From Steroidobacter agaridevorans (GTDB taxonomy: Bacteria; Pseudomonadota; Gammaproteobacteria; Steroidobacterales; Steroidobacteraceae), in the NCBI RefSeq assembly GCF_009932555.1, contig NZ_BLJO01000002.1, forward strand, positions 578,910 to 642,909: DNA of 64,000 bases, read 5' to 3'. Shown piece after piece: positions 17,711 to 26,235 of the stretch. The translations under genes were made by a program, and so were the position numbers. Within the stretch, counting starts at the first letter, position 1; every line of letters starts with the position of its first letter. Below the pieces are notes generated by a model. That model was not told the origin of the DNA. It made no database searches and worked only from the letters and a program-made list of their open reading frames with translations.

Positions 17711-19657
17711 TCACAGCTCGATCCGCACGCCGAGGTTGTACACGCGCCCCGCCAAAGGCGCCCAGGCCTCGACGATCCGTTCACCGGTGGCCGCTGGCAG
17801 CGGCCGCAGGAGCGGTTCAAAGCGCGTTTGCCGGCGGTCCGTCAGATTGAGCGCGTTCAGGAAGACGGCGACCTCGCCCAATTTGAGCTCCGCCAGCACG
17901 TTGATCTCGACGTACGGCGAGCCCTCGGTTCGATAGGGATTGTCGTAGAGCTGCTGGCTGCCGGTGTAAGAGAACTCGAGTCCGATGCGGCCGCGATCTT
18001 CGTCTTCCAGCAACGCGCACAACTCACCGGAGAGTCGCGGCACGAGCTCGGATTCCCTCCTGCCGCCGCCAGGCGCCTGCTCGGTGACTTTCATGTAAGT
18101 GGAGCTGCCAATCACGTGCAGCTTCCCCGATGTGTAGTGCACGAGCAGCTCCGCACCGACGACATCGCGCGGGCCGTCGTCGTTGGCGATCTGCAATCTG
18201 CCCGGAACCACATCGGACTGCACGACCAGAGGATCTCGAATCCGCGAGCCGAAGACGCTGCCGTTGATCTCCCAGATCCCTTCGGCCCATTTCATATCGA
18301 TCGAGGCGCTGGTCGCACGCTCGGCATCCAGGTCGCGCAGCGGCTCGACCAGCGTGACGCTGGTCGCTTCGATTTCATCGAACACCAGCGTCGGCACGGC
18401 GAAGCCGCCGCCAATGGAAGCTCGTAGCGACCAATCCTCCTGCAGCCGGAACAGCGCCGAGAGCCTGGGACTCACGAACGTGCCGTATTCGTTGTGCGCA
18501 TCGACGCGTGCGCTGCCGGCAAGTTTGACGCCGTCATTGACTGTATATTCGTCCTGCGCGAACACCGCGGGCACCGTATAACGATAGTTCACACCCGTGG
18601 CTTGCGCCGATTCGAAGCGGTCATAGTCGAAGGCCACGCCGGCCAGCCAGGCGTGTCGATCGTGAGCGCCCGACACGGTGGCTTCGCCCGAACCGGTCGT
18701 TCGCACGTCCTCGCTGAATGCGCCGTTGAAATCGCGATCGCGCTCCACTCGCACGAACGACCATCGGGAGCCGAACGACTTCGCGTCGGATAATGGAATG
18801 TGAGCAACGAGACCGCCGTCGGCGCGACGAGAATCCAACGTATCGCGGAACGTCGTGCCATCGGGGAGCACGCGTCCTCGCATGCTGCCGCCTTGTCGCG
18901 ACTCGTCCATCAATCCCACCGTTGCAAACATCGTTGAGCCCGCGCCGTTGTCCCAGAACAGCCTCGGCCGCACGGTGTAACGACGATACTCGGCCAGGTC
19001 CGCCCAACCATCGTCATCGATGTCCTCGCGCCTTTGGTCATAGGCGCCGGCGATCACGCTGTAGCCCCACTGCGGCGACAGCTCATCGGAAAAGAAACCG
19101 ACGCCGTCCGTCCCGCCACGCGATGTTCTGTTGAGAAGAATCTCAGGCTCGCTTCCCGGCCGGCGCGACATCAAGTTCAGCACGCCGCCCAGACCGCCGC
19201 TACCATAGAGCGCGGACGCTACCCCCTTGATGACTTCGACGCGGCCAAGATCGAGCGGCGGCGTTTGTAACAAACCGAATCCGTCCGGCTGCGCGCCCAA
19301 CAATGGCAAGCCATCCTGCAGCACCAGCGTGTGCCGCCCCGGCAAGCCTCGCATTTGCAGCGTCGCGCCGCTCAAGCCGGCCGCCGTCGACTGAATGCGC
19401 ACGCCACCGAGCTCGTTGAGCAGCGTAGTAAGGTTGCCCGGCTGCATCGTGAGATTCTCTTCGATCTCCTCCTCCGGCAGAACCTCGACGCGAATGGGCT
19501 GATCGCGAACCAACGCCTCGCTGCGCGTCGCGAACACGACCACGGATTCCGTTTCTTCCTCTTCGTTCTCGGCTTCGTTCGCGTGGGCGCCGACGGGCCA
19601 CCAGCTCAATGGCGCCATCAGGAAGGCGGCGTACAGTTCGGCGCGTTGTGCATGCAT
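17711..19657 (-). CDS. TonB-dependent outer-membrane receptor
   Basis: The 648-residue protein has a Sec signal at its N-terminus, then an acidic stretch (EAENEEEETESVVVFATR) where the TonB box is expected. The plug domain follows (about 55-165) with the hallmarks IRVEVLPEEEIEENL, LQMRGLPGRHTLVLQDGLPL and VEVIKGVASALYGSGGLGGVLNLMSR. The remainder is a 22-strand-type barrel ending in NLGVRIEL. These receptors take up siderophores, cobalamin, sugars or peptides using energy from TonB-ExbBD. No riboswitch or Fur box was recognised upstream and no transporter is adjacent, so the ligand is unknown. It is convergent with the 112-residue secreted protein gene. Confidence 0.92.
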   Translation of the reverse strand: MHAQRAELYAAFLMAPLSWWPVGAHANEAENEEEETESVVVFATRSEALVRDQPIRVEVLPEEEIEENLTMQPGNLTTLLNELGGVRIQSTAAGLSGATLQMRGLPGRHTLVLQDGLPLLGAQPDGFGLLQTPPLDLGRVEVIKGVASALYGSGGLGGVLNLMSRRPGSEPEILLNRTSRGGTDGVGFFSDELSPQWGYSVIAGAYDQRREDIDDDGWADLAEYRRYTVRPRLFWDNGAGSTMFATVGLMDESRQGGSMRGRVLPDGTTFRDTLDSRRADGGLVAHIPLSDAKSFGSRWSFVRVERDRDFNGAFSEDVRTTGSGEATVSGAHDRHAWLAGVAFDYDRFESAQATGVNYRYTVPAVFAQDEYTVNDGVKLAGSARVDAHNEYGTFVSPRLSALFRLQEDWSLRASIGGGFAVPTLVFDEIEATSVTLVEPLRDLDAERATSASIDMKWAEGIWEINGSVFGSRIRDPLVVQSDVVPGRLQIANDDGPRDVVGAELLVHYTSGKLHVIGSSTYMKVTEQAPGGGRRESELVPRLSGELCALLEDEDRGRIGLEFSYTGSQQLYDNPYRTEGSPYVEINVLAELKLGEVAVFLNALNLTDRRQTRFEPLLRPLPAATGERIVEAWAPLAGRVYNLGVRIEL

Positions 19658-19933
19658 CGGTGTTTACTCTGTAACAGCCGCCAATGTTAGGAGCATCGCG
19701 CTGACAAAGAACTGACGGACTGCGCCAGGCATGGATTGGCGCAGTCACCGCGACGGATCGTACAACGAAGCAGCGTGCCTGAACTGCGTAGGAATGCTCT
19801 GGCCGTACTTGGGCGGTGCGAGCGCAGCACACGAGCCGCTTCCGTTCGTCGATCCTTCCTCCTTATCATGCACACGACTGCACGGATCAGCGGCTCTGGA
19901 GGACTTCCCCTTCCCCTATCTGTGAGCGTCATC

Positions 19934-20963
19934 ATGAGCGACTCTTCCAGCGACGTTGCGCACCTGATGGAAGTCGGCTTCGGCTTCTGGCCCGCCAAGG
20001 TTCTGCTGACCGCGGTCGAGCTCGAAGTGTTTACTAAATTGAGCGACCGGTCGATGACAGGTGAAGAGCTCGGTCGCGCTTTGGCGCTGCATCCGCGCGG
20101 CATCTGGGATTTTCTCGACGCGCTGGTTGCGCTCGGGTTCCTTCAACGCGACGGCGACGGCGTAACGGCGCGTTATAGCAACACCGCGGCCACCGCGCAG
20201 TTTCTGGACAAGAATCTTCCGAGTTACATCGGAGGCATTCTCGAGATGTGCAGTCACCGGCTGTTTCGATTCTGGGCCGATCTGGGCGAAGCGCTGCAAA
20301 CCGGCCGGCCGCAGAACGAGGTGAAGCACACCGGCAAATCCATCTTCGAAGCGCTGTACGCCAACGAGGCGGGGCTCGAGCAGTTCATGAGCGCAATGCG
20401 CGGCATCTCCGCGCCGAACTTTCAAGCACTGGCTGAGAAGTTCGATTTCTCGAAGTATCGAACTCTCTGCGATGTCGGCGGCGCGACGGCACTGCTATCG
20501 ACACTCGTTGCGGCCCGCCACCCGCACCTGCAGTGTGTGAGCTTCGATCTGCCCCCCGTCGAGCCGATCGCGCGCCGCTTGGATCGCCAAGGCATCGCTG
20601 TCAGATCGCGTGCAGGCGGTATCTGGCAACTTCTTCGAGCAGCCGCTGCCCCAAGCCGATGTCATCACCATGGGCTTGATTCTTCACGACTGGAACCTGG
20701 AGAAGAAGCGGCACCTGATCCGCCTCGCATACGAGGCGCTGCCACCCGACGGCGCCTTCATCGCCATCGAGAACCTGATCGACGACGCCCGCCGCGAGAA
20801 CGCGTTCGGTTTGATGATGTCGCTGAATATGCTCATCGAGTTCGGCGACGCCTTCGATTTCACCGGCGCGGACTTCTGGAGCTGGTGCCAGCCCGCGGGC
20901 TTCCGTCGCTATGAGGTCCTGCCCCTGGCAGGCGCATGCAGCGCCGCCATCGCATACAAATAA
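19934..20963 (+). pseudogene. SAM-dependent O-methyltransferase, broken by one frameshift
   Basis: The 5' part, from the ATG at 19934, encodes a dimerisation/winged-helix domain (EVGFGFWPAKVLLTAVELEV, then ALHPRGIWDFLDALVALGFL) and the SAM-binding start YRTLCDVGGATALLS...CVSFDLPPVEPIA. Near 20596-20604 the coding shifts by one frame: DRVQAVSGNFFEQPLPQADV then carries on with the catalytic-region motif GLILHDWNLEKK (conserved His-Asp) to the stop at 20963. Joined, the protein would be about 343 residues, the usual size for family-2 plant/fungal-type O-methyltransferases that methylate small hydroxylated aromatics or polyketides. The break is not in a homopolymer. It may be a true inactivating lesion or a sequence error. 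Its 3' end abuts the convergent MBL-fold gene. Confidence 0.8.
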
Positions 20964-20964
20964 A

Positions 20965-21690
20965 TCAGCTGGCCAGTCGGCGTCCCAGCGCTCGTAATAG
21001 CTGCGCGCCATCGCCCTGCCATGCGCTCCCATGCATGCACGCGAGCGTCGTCGGCTGCTGCTCCGCGAGTCGATCCAATGTCGCTACGGTTTGTGGAGCG
21101 TGAGCGAAATAATCCATGGGTCGGCGGAACGCTTCGCTGGGCTCGAGAATGTCATCAGTGGTGAGAGCACGCTCGCCCTTGCCGCCTTGAGTGAACAAAT
21201 CACCGCAGAAGAACGTGTGCGTCGTCGTTTCCATCAGCAATCCACACTCCCAGGAGTGCGGGACGTGCGGTGTGAAGAACCAGCGAAACCGACGGCTGCC
21301 AGTGACGAATTCCTCGCCGTCCTTCAGCGACCGCGGCGCACGGCTGGCGAAATCGGAAACGCTGGTCATCGCGGCGATGTGGCTGCAGAAAGGCGTCGCA
21401 TGCGGAGCTGCGGCGAGAAATGCATTGAGCGCACCGCATTCGTCCGCCTCGAAATGCGACAAACCCACATGCTTGAGGCGCGCAACAGGCATGACGCTCG
21501 CAATCGCCGCCTGCACCAGCGGGAACAGTTTCTGCTGGCCCGTATGAAACAACACCGGCTCATCGTCGACGATGAGATATTGATTGAAGCTGAAAGCCGC
21601 GCCCGAGCCGATCGCGATCGGCGTGTTGATGCGGTAGATGGCGGGGCCGATTTCCTGGATGTTCGTGCCCGTGGTCGTGTCGGTGATCAT
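20965..21690 (-). CDS. Di-iron MBL-fold protein (flavodiiron/ODP-like)
   Basis: The 241-residue product is read from the ATG at 21690, which is preceded by the strong ribosome-binding site GGAGG; a longer in-frame start at 21765 is not needed. The metallo-beta-lactamase core has the motif SHFEADECGALN, i.e. H-x-E-x-D as in flavodiiron proteins and oxygen-binding di-iron proteins, not the H-x-H-x-D-H of hydrolases. Later ligands are in FTPHVPHSWECGLLM and FFCGDLFT, with a distal His in ACMHGSAW. There is no flavodoxin domain, so it is a stand-alone di-iron domain that may bind oxygen or NO or act as a sensor. It converges with the broken methyltransferase and precedes tRNA-Lys by map position. 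Confidence 0.8.
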   Translation of the reverse strand: MITDTTTGTNIQEIGPAIYRINTPIAIGSGAAFSFNQYLIVDDEPVLFHTGQQKLFPLVQAAIASVMPVARLKHVGLSHFEADECGALNAFLAAAPHATPFCSHIAAMTSVSDFASRAPRSLKDGEEFVTGSRRFRWFFTPHVPHSWECGLLMETTTHTFFCGDLFTQGGKGERALTTDDILEPSEAFRRPMDYFAHAPQTVATLDRLAEQQPTTLACMHGSAWQGDGAQLLRALGRRLAS

Positions 21691-21809
21691 GTTTCCTCCG
21701 TCGACGACGCTATTGAAACATGCAGGGGCCGATCCACCGCTCCCGGAAAGCCGGGCTGCGCACAAACGGTGGAGTCCTCACTGGGTGAGGACTCGCCTTG
21801 CAGATGGAA

Positions 21810-21885
21810 TGGTGGGTCGGGAGGGACTCGAACCCTCGACCAATGGATTAAAAGTCCAGTGCTCTACCAACTGAGCTACCGACCC
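21810..21885 (-). tRNA. tRNA-Lys (anticodon UUU)
   Basis: The minus strand folds as a standard tRNA. The acceptor pairs are GGGTCGG with CCGACCC; the D-arm contains AGCTCAGTTGGTAGAGC; the anticodon loop is CTTTTAA within TGGA/TCCA, giving anticodon TTT; and the T-arm is GAGGGTTCGAGTCCCTC. The 3' CCA is encoded (21810-21812), making 76 bases. It lies downstream of queC. Queuosine itself is not used by tRNA-Lys, so the closeness to queC is not functional evidence. Confidence 0.97.
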
Positions 21886-21956
21886 AATCCAACTGAAGGC
21901 GGGTCAGGCCAGGCGGCCTGACGGGGCGCGCATCATACCTAAAGAGGCGCGGAAAT

Positions 21957-22637
21957 TCATCGAAAATACCGCGTCGGGTCCGGCACGCCGGCGGACTGGA
22001 AACCGGCGCGGCGCAGACGGCAGGAATCGCAGCTGCCACAGGCCCGGCCGTCGGCATCGGCCTGGTAACAGGACACTGTCAGAGAATAGTCCACACCCAG
22101 GGAAACGCCGCGCTGGATGATCTGGGCCTTGGTCAGGTCGATCAGCGGTGTGACGATCTTGAAGGCCACCGTGCCCTCCACGCCCGCTTTGGTCGCCAGG
22201 TTCGCAACGCGCTCGAAGGCCGCGACGAACGCCGGCCGGCAGTCCGGATAGCCTGAATAGTCGACCGCATTCACGCCGATGAAGATGCGCGGCGCCTCGA
22301 GAACCTCAGCCCAGCCCAGGGCAAAGGACAGCATCACTGTGTTGCGAGCGGGAACGTAGGTGACCGGAATGCCGACCTGCGGCGACTCGGGCACGGCGAT
22401 GCTCGTATCGGTCAGCGCCGATCCGCCGATGCCGCCGAGATCGATGCGCAAGGTGCGATGCTCTACGGCGCCCAGGGACTTGGCGACGCGGTCAGCCGCG
22501 TCCAGCTCGGCCCGATGCCGCTGACCATAATCCACGCTCAGCGCGTAGCACTGAAATCCCTGCTCGCGGGCGATCGCAAGCACGGTGGCGGAATCCAAGC
22601 CACCGGACAACAGCACGACTGCGCGAGAACCGGACAT
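21957..22637 (-). CDS. queC: 7-cyano-7-deazaguanine synthase QueC
   Basis: This 226-residue ATP-dependent enzyme converts 7-carboxy-7-deazaguanine to preQ0, a step in queuosine tRNA modification. It has the PP-loop [17 protein letters not shown] at the N-terminus and the conserved [17 protein letters not shown] and [13 protein letters not shown]. The C-terminal zinc site is [18 protein letters not shown]. Length matches the family. It follows queE by 15 bases on the same strand, so the two are probably one transcript, at the end of the ruv-tol-pal-que run. Confidence 0.96.
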   Translation of the reverse strand: MSGSRAVVLLSGGLDSATVLAIAREQGFQCYALSVDYGQRHRAELDAADRVAKSLGAVEHRTLRIDLGGIGGSALTDTSIAVPESPQVGIPVTYVPARNTVMLSFALGWAEVLEAPRIFIGVNAVDYSGYPDCRPAFVAAFERVANLATKAGVEGTVAFKIVTPLIDLTKAQIIQRGVSLGVDYSLTVSCYQADADGRACGSCDSCRLRRAGFQSAGVPDPTRYFR

Positions 22638-22652
22638 GACGCGTGATCTTCT

Positions 22653-23345
22653 CTATTTACCGGGCGTATCGCCCCACAACACTTTATGCAGCTGAATCTG
22701 CAGCCGCACCGGCAGCCGCTCATCCAGCACCCACTGCGCCAGATCGCGCCCGTCCACCTGACCGTAGCTCGGGCTGAACAGCACCATGCAGCGCTCGTAC
22801 AGCCGGCGCTCGCGGATGAAATCCCGAGCCCACTCGAAATCGGCGCGACTGCAGAGCACGAACTTCACCTGCTCTTCCGGCCGCAGCACCTCGAGATTCT
22901 CGTAACGATTGCGCTCGACTTCGCCGCTTCCCGGCGTCTTCACATCGACGACCCGCACGACGCGCGGATCGACATTGCTCACATCGATCGCGCCGCTGGT
23001 CTCGAGCGACACGCGATAGCCCGCATCGCACAGCTTCTGCAGCAGCGGGAAACAACCTTTCTGCGCGAGCGGCTCACCGCCCGTGACGCACACATGCTTC
23101 GTCTCGAACGCCGCGACCTTCGCCAACACATCGTCGAGCGAAGACCATTCGCCGCCGTAGAACGCGTAGGCCGTGTCGCAATACTGACAGCGCAACGGAC
23201 AGCCGGTGAGACGCACGAATACCGTGGGCCAACCGACGCTGTCGGCTTCACCTTGAATCGATAGGAAGATCTCGGTGAGCTTGACGCGCGTGGCGCCAGG
23301 GCCGGTGACGGCGGAATCGACAGTGGTTGCGTCAGCGAGATTCAT
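22653..23345 (-). CDS. queE: 7-carboxy-7-deazaguanine synthase QueE
   Basis: The 230-residue radical-SAM enzyme makes 7-carboxy-7-deazaguanine from 6-carboxy-tetrahydropterin. The N-terminal SIQGEADSVGWPTVFVRLTG is followed by the cluster motif GCPLRCQYCD (CxxxCxxC), and VCVTGGEPLAQKG is the SAM-contacting GGEP motif. Residues after about 170 are a Trp/Arg-rich end (FERR...LYERCMVLFSPSYGQVDGR). Upstream it is separated from cpoB by 68 bases; downstream is queC. The other pathway genes (folE, queD, queF) are not in the window. Confidence 0.95.
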   Translation of the reverse strand: MNLADATTVDSAVTGPGATRVKLTEIFLSIQGEADSVGWPTVFVRLTGCPLRCQYCDTAYAFYGGEWSSLDDVLAKVAAFETKHVCVTGGEPLAQKGCFPLLQKLCDAGYRVSLETSGAIDVSNVDPRVVRVVDVKTPGSGEVERNRYENLEVLRPEEQVKFVLCSRADFEWARDFIRERRLYERCMVLFSPSYGQVDGRDLAQWVLDERLPVRLQIQLHKVLWGDTPGK

Positions 23346-23413
23346 GAGCCTGATCCAACCACTTGAGCGAGCGTGTCATGCGTGGCGCCCCGGGAAGGGG
23401 CGCCACCGATGAG

Positions 23414-24202
23414 TTATCGCCCCTCGCTGTCCAGCTTCGCGAGCCGCTGGCTCGCGAGACGGGCGGCGGTGGTATCGCCAAAACGCTGCACGACCTGGCT
23501 GAGCGCGGAGCGCGCCTCAGTCCAGTTCTTCAGCTCGTAATTGCAGTAACCGATCTTCAGCAGCGCATCCGGGATCTTGCGCGACTCCGGATACTTCTCG
23601 ATCACCGTGCGGAAATCGCGCAGCGCATCCGGATACTGCTTGGTCACGTAGTGCGCTTCACCGAGCCAGTACTGCGCGTTGTCGGCCAGCGGGCCGTTCG
23701 GGAACGTCGTCAGGTACTGCTTGAACGCGTTGATCGCTTCCGGATATTTCGCATCCTTGAGCAGATCGAACGCGGCCTGATAGTTGGCGCGATCGTCACC
23801 CTGCGGGATCGGCAAGCCGCCCGCCGGCGGTACGACAGTGGACGCCGACGCACCGGGATTGCCTTCGAGCGCCGACAGCCGACGATCGACATCGCCGTAC
23901 ATTTCACGCTGCTGCGTCTGGCTCTGCGTGACCTGATGCTGAAGCTCGTCCAGCTGACCGCGCAGCACCCGCGTTTCCGCCTGCGCCGCTTCGATCCGTT
24001 GTGACAGATCGAGCAGACTTTGATTGGCGAGCACGCGCTCGAGCCGCAACAGGCGGCTGTCGAGCTCGGACAACTTCTGCACCGTCGGATCGGCTTCCGG
24101 CGGCGTCGTGACGCAACCCGACAGCACCGCCGCCGCGGCGGCGATCAGTCCGACGCGAACGGCAGCCAAGTTTGGCGCAACTCTCATGACCGCTCGGCTC
24201 AT
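23414..24202 (-). CDS. cpoB: CpoB/YbgF, Tol-Pal associated TPR protein
   Basis: The 262-residue envelope protein ends the tol-pal cluster. An N-terminal signal ends in the motif LSGC (Cys about residue 30), a lipobox, then a coiled-coil region (about 35-105; LSELDSRLLRLERVLANQ, QLDELQHQVTQSQTQQ) and C-terminal TPR repeats (about 135-260; YQAAFDLLKDAKYPEAINAFK, AQYWLGEAHYVTKQYPDALRDF). In E. coli CpoB is periplasmic and couples Tol energy to PBP1B during division. The lipobox suggests a membrane-anchored form here. Its start overlaps the pal stop by four bases (ATGA). Confidence 0.9.
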   Translation of the reverse strand: MSRAVMRVAPNLAAVRVGLIAAAAAVLSGCVTTPPEADPTVQKLSELDSRLLRLERVLANQSLLDLSQRIEAAQAETRVLRGQLDELQHQVTQSQTQQREMYGDVDRRLSALEGNPGASASTVVPPAGGLPIPQGDDRANYQAAFDLLKDAKYPEAINAFKQYLTTFPNGPLADNAQYWLGEAHYVTKQYPDALRDFRTVIEKYPESRKIPDALLKIGYCNYELKNWTEARSALSQVVQRFGDTTAARLASQRLAKLDSEGR

Positions 24203-24723
24203 CGACCGTAGACCAGCTCGACGCGGCGGTTCTTGCCATACGCCGTTTCGTCGCTGCCCTGCACGGCCGGACGCTCTTCGCCGTAGCTCACGGTGGTGAT
24301 CTGATTTTCAGTCACGCCCTGGAGCATCAACGCGCGACGCACCGCCTGCGCACGACGCTCGCCCAAGCCGATGTTGTATTCACGCGAGCCGCGCTCGTCG
24401 GAATGACCTTCCAGACGAACCTTCCGCTGCGGGCTGCCGTTCAGGAACTTCGCATGCGCGGCCACCACCGGCACGAACTCCGGCTTGATCTCGGCGCGGT
24501 CGTAATCGAAGTAAACGATCACACCGGCGGCCTTGGCCGCTTCCATCGCCTGCTGCTCGGCCGACAGCGCGCTGCTGCCGACGCCGCTGCTGTCCGCACC
24601 TTGGGTGCTGGTCGACGGGCCTACCGCCTCGGACGTGTTCTGCGCCTCGGGCAGGGGCTTGTTGCCACAGGCCGCCAGCATCAGGCCACTCACCGCGATC
24701 AGCATCAGCTGCGTTACACGCAT
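24199..24723 (-). CDS. pal: Peptidoglycan-associated lipoprotein Pal
   Basis: This 174-residue outer-membrane lipoprotein has the lipobox LAAC at about residue 19 (GLMLAACGNK), a Ser/Gly-rich linker, and an OmpA-like peptidoglycan-binding domain (about 70-170) with VYFDYDRAEIKPEF, LEGHSDERGSREYNIGLGERRA and the basic end NRRVELVYG. Pal holds the outer membrane to the cell wall and is dragged to division sites by TolB and TolA. It lies in the usual place after tolB and overlaps cpoB. Confidence 0.96.
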   Translation of the reverse strand: MRVTQLMLIAVSGLMLAACGNKPLPEAQNTSEAVGPSTSTQGADSSGVGSSALSAEQQAMEAAKAAGVIVYFDYDRAEIKPEFVPVVAAHAKFLNGSPQRKVRLEGHSDERGSREYNIGLGERRAQAVRRALMLQGVTENQITTVSYGEERPAVQGSDETAYGKNRRVELVYGR

Positions 24724-24871
24724 CTACACTCTCCTGGATTTGATTGTTACGACCGGCGAACCCGCTGAAAAATCCGCCTGTCGCCATTCACAGACCAAAA
24801 CTGCGGCGAATTTTGCCACAACTTCGGCCCGCACACGGCGCTTCGGCGGACTTTTTCCAGTCCGATACCTG

Positions 24872-26194
24872 CTAATTCGTGCTCGTCGGAGCAAATGGCG
24901 CCCAAACCGGCTCGCGCACTTCGCCCACCGTATTGGTGAACCGCTCCGCCGTGCGGCCGTCGGTCGAGACCGTCGCCAGCACGCCACGACCCCGATCCTG
25001 CGTCGCGTAGATCAGCACCGCGCCATTGGGCGCGAAGCTCGGACTCTCGTCCTGGCGTCCTTCCGACAGCACCTGCATGCCCTTCGAGGCCAGATCGATG
25101 ACAGCAATTCGGTAATTGCCGCGATCCAGGGTCACGACCGCGAGCTGTTTGCCATCCGGCGAGACTCGCGGCCGGGCGTTGTAGCCGCCCTCGAAGCTCA
25201 CGCGCGTGGCGCGCTTCGGGTTGTCGACCTCGATCTCATAAATCTGCGGCCCGCCGGCGCGATCGGAATTGATGTACAGCTTCTTGCCGTCGGACGACCA
25301 GCTCGGCTCGGTATCGATGCCCGGATCGAACGTCATGCGCGTCAGCACCTGACTGTTCAGCTCCAATGTATAGACGTCGACATCGCCGTCTTTACGCGAC
25401 AACGTGAGCGCCAGGGTCTTGCCGTCGGGCGACCACGCTGGCGCACCGTTGATGCCGGCGCGAGCGGACACTCGTTTGCGCTCGCCCGTGCGCACGGTCT
25501 GCACATAGATCGCTGAGGCTTTACCCTCGAAGGAGACGTAAGCGAGGCTCTGACCATCGGGCGACCACGCCGGCGACATGATCGGCTCGTCCGAGCTGAG
25601 CAGCGTGCGCTGATTCTCGCCGTCGTAATCGGAAACGACCAGCTTGTAACGCTGCTTGGGCGGCGTGCCTTCCGCGTTGACGAATGCCACGCGCGTCGAG
25701 AAGGCGCCGCGCACACCGGTGAGCTGCTCGAAAATGATGTCCGCAACACGATGCGACAGCGCGCGCATGTTATTCGCGTTCGCCGTGACACGCCGCGGAT
25801 CGCTCGGCTGTCCCAACTTCTGACCCGTCAGCACGTTGTAGATCTCGAATTGCGCGGCATAGCCCTGCCCTTCGGGCATCAGCTTGCCGACCACGATGAA
25901 GTCGGACTTGAGATAACGCCAATCCTGGAAGCGGATCTGATCGCCCTGGGTGGGTCGATCGATCATTTCCTTGGGATCAAGCGGCGCGAAACGGCCGCTG
26001 CGTCGCAGATCGGCAGCGACGACTTCCGCGACATCGAACGGCGCGGCGCCGCTGGAGGTCCAGCCGAATGGCACGATGGCGATCGGCACCGCATCCTCGG
26101 CGGACTTGGTGATCTCGATGACCAGTTGCGCGTTGGCCGCGACTGCGAACCACGACAGCGCGAAGCAAACGAAGACGGCAAAAGTTTTTTTCAT
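24872..26194 (-). CDS. tolB: Tol-Pal system beta-propeller protein TolB
   Basis: The 440-residue periplasmic protein starts with a Sec signal (MKKTFAVFVCFALSWFAVAANA). An N-terminal alpha/beta domain follows (about 25-165; IAIVPFGWTSSGAAPFDVAEVVA, GKLMPEGQGYAAQFEIYN) and then a six-bladed propeller with repeated SPDGQ/WSPDG motifs (SPAWSPDGQSLAYVS, GAPAWSPDGKTLALTLS, EPSWSSDGKKLYINSD, RPRVSPDGKQLAVVTL). It links TolA and Pal. The gap to pal (148 bases) is the longest in the tol cluster and may hold an internal control point, but no hairpin was evident there. Confidence 0.96.
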   Translation of the reverse strand: MKKTFAVFVCFALSWFAVAANAQLVIEITKSAEDAVPIAIVPFGWTSSGAAPFDVAEVVAADLRRSGRFAPLDPKEMIDRPTQGDQIRFQDWRYLKSDFIVVGKLMPEGQGYAAQFEIYNVLTGQKLGQPSDPRRVTANANNMRALSHRVADIIFEQLTGVRGAFSTRVAFVNAEGTPPKQRYKLVVSDYDGENQRTLLSSDEPIMSPAWSPDGQSLAYVSFEGKASAIYVQTVRTGERKRVSARAGINGAPAWSPDGKTLALTLSRKDGDVDVYTLELNSQVLTRMTFDPGIDTEPSWSSDGKKLYINSDRAGGPQIYEIEVDNPKRATRVSFEGGYNARPRVSPDGKQLAVVTLDRGNYRIAVIDLASKGMQVLSEGRQDESPSFAPNGAVLIYATQDRGRGVLATVSTDGRTAERFTNTVGEVREPVWAPFAPTSTN

Positions 26195-26235
26195 CAGTCA
26201 AAGCTCCTTCGAGCGAAATCGGATGGCCACGCGCG

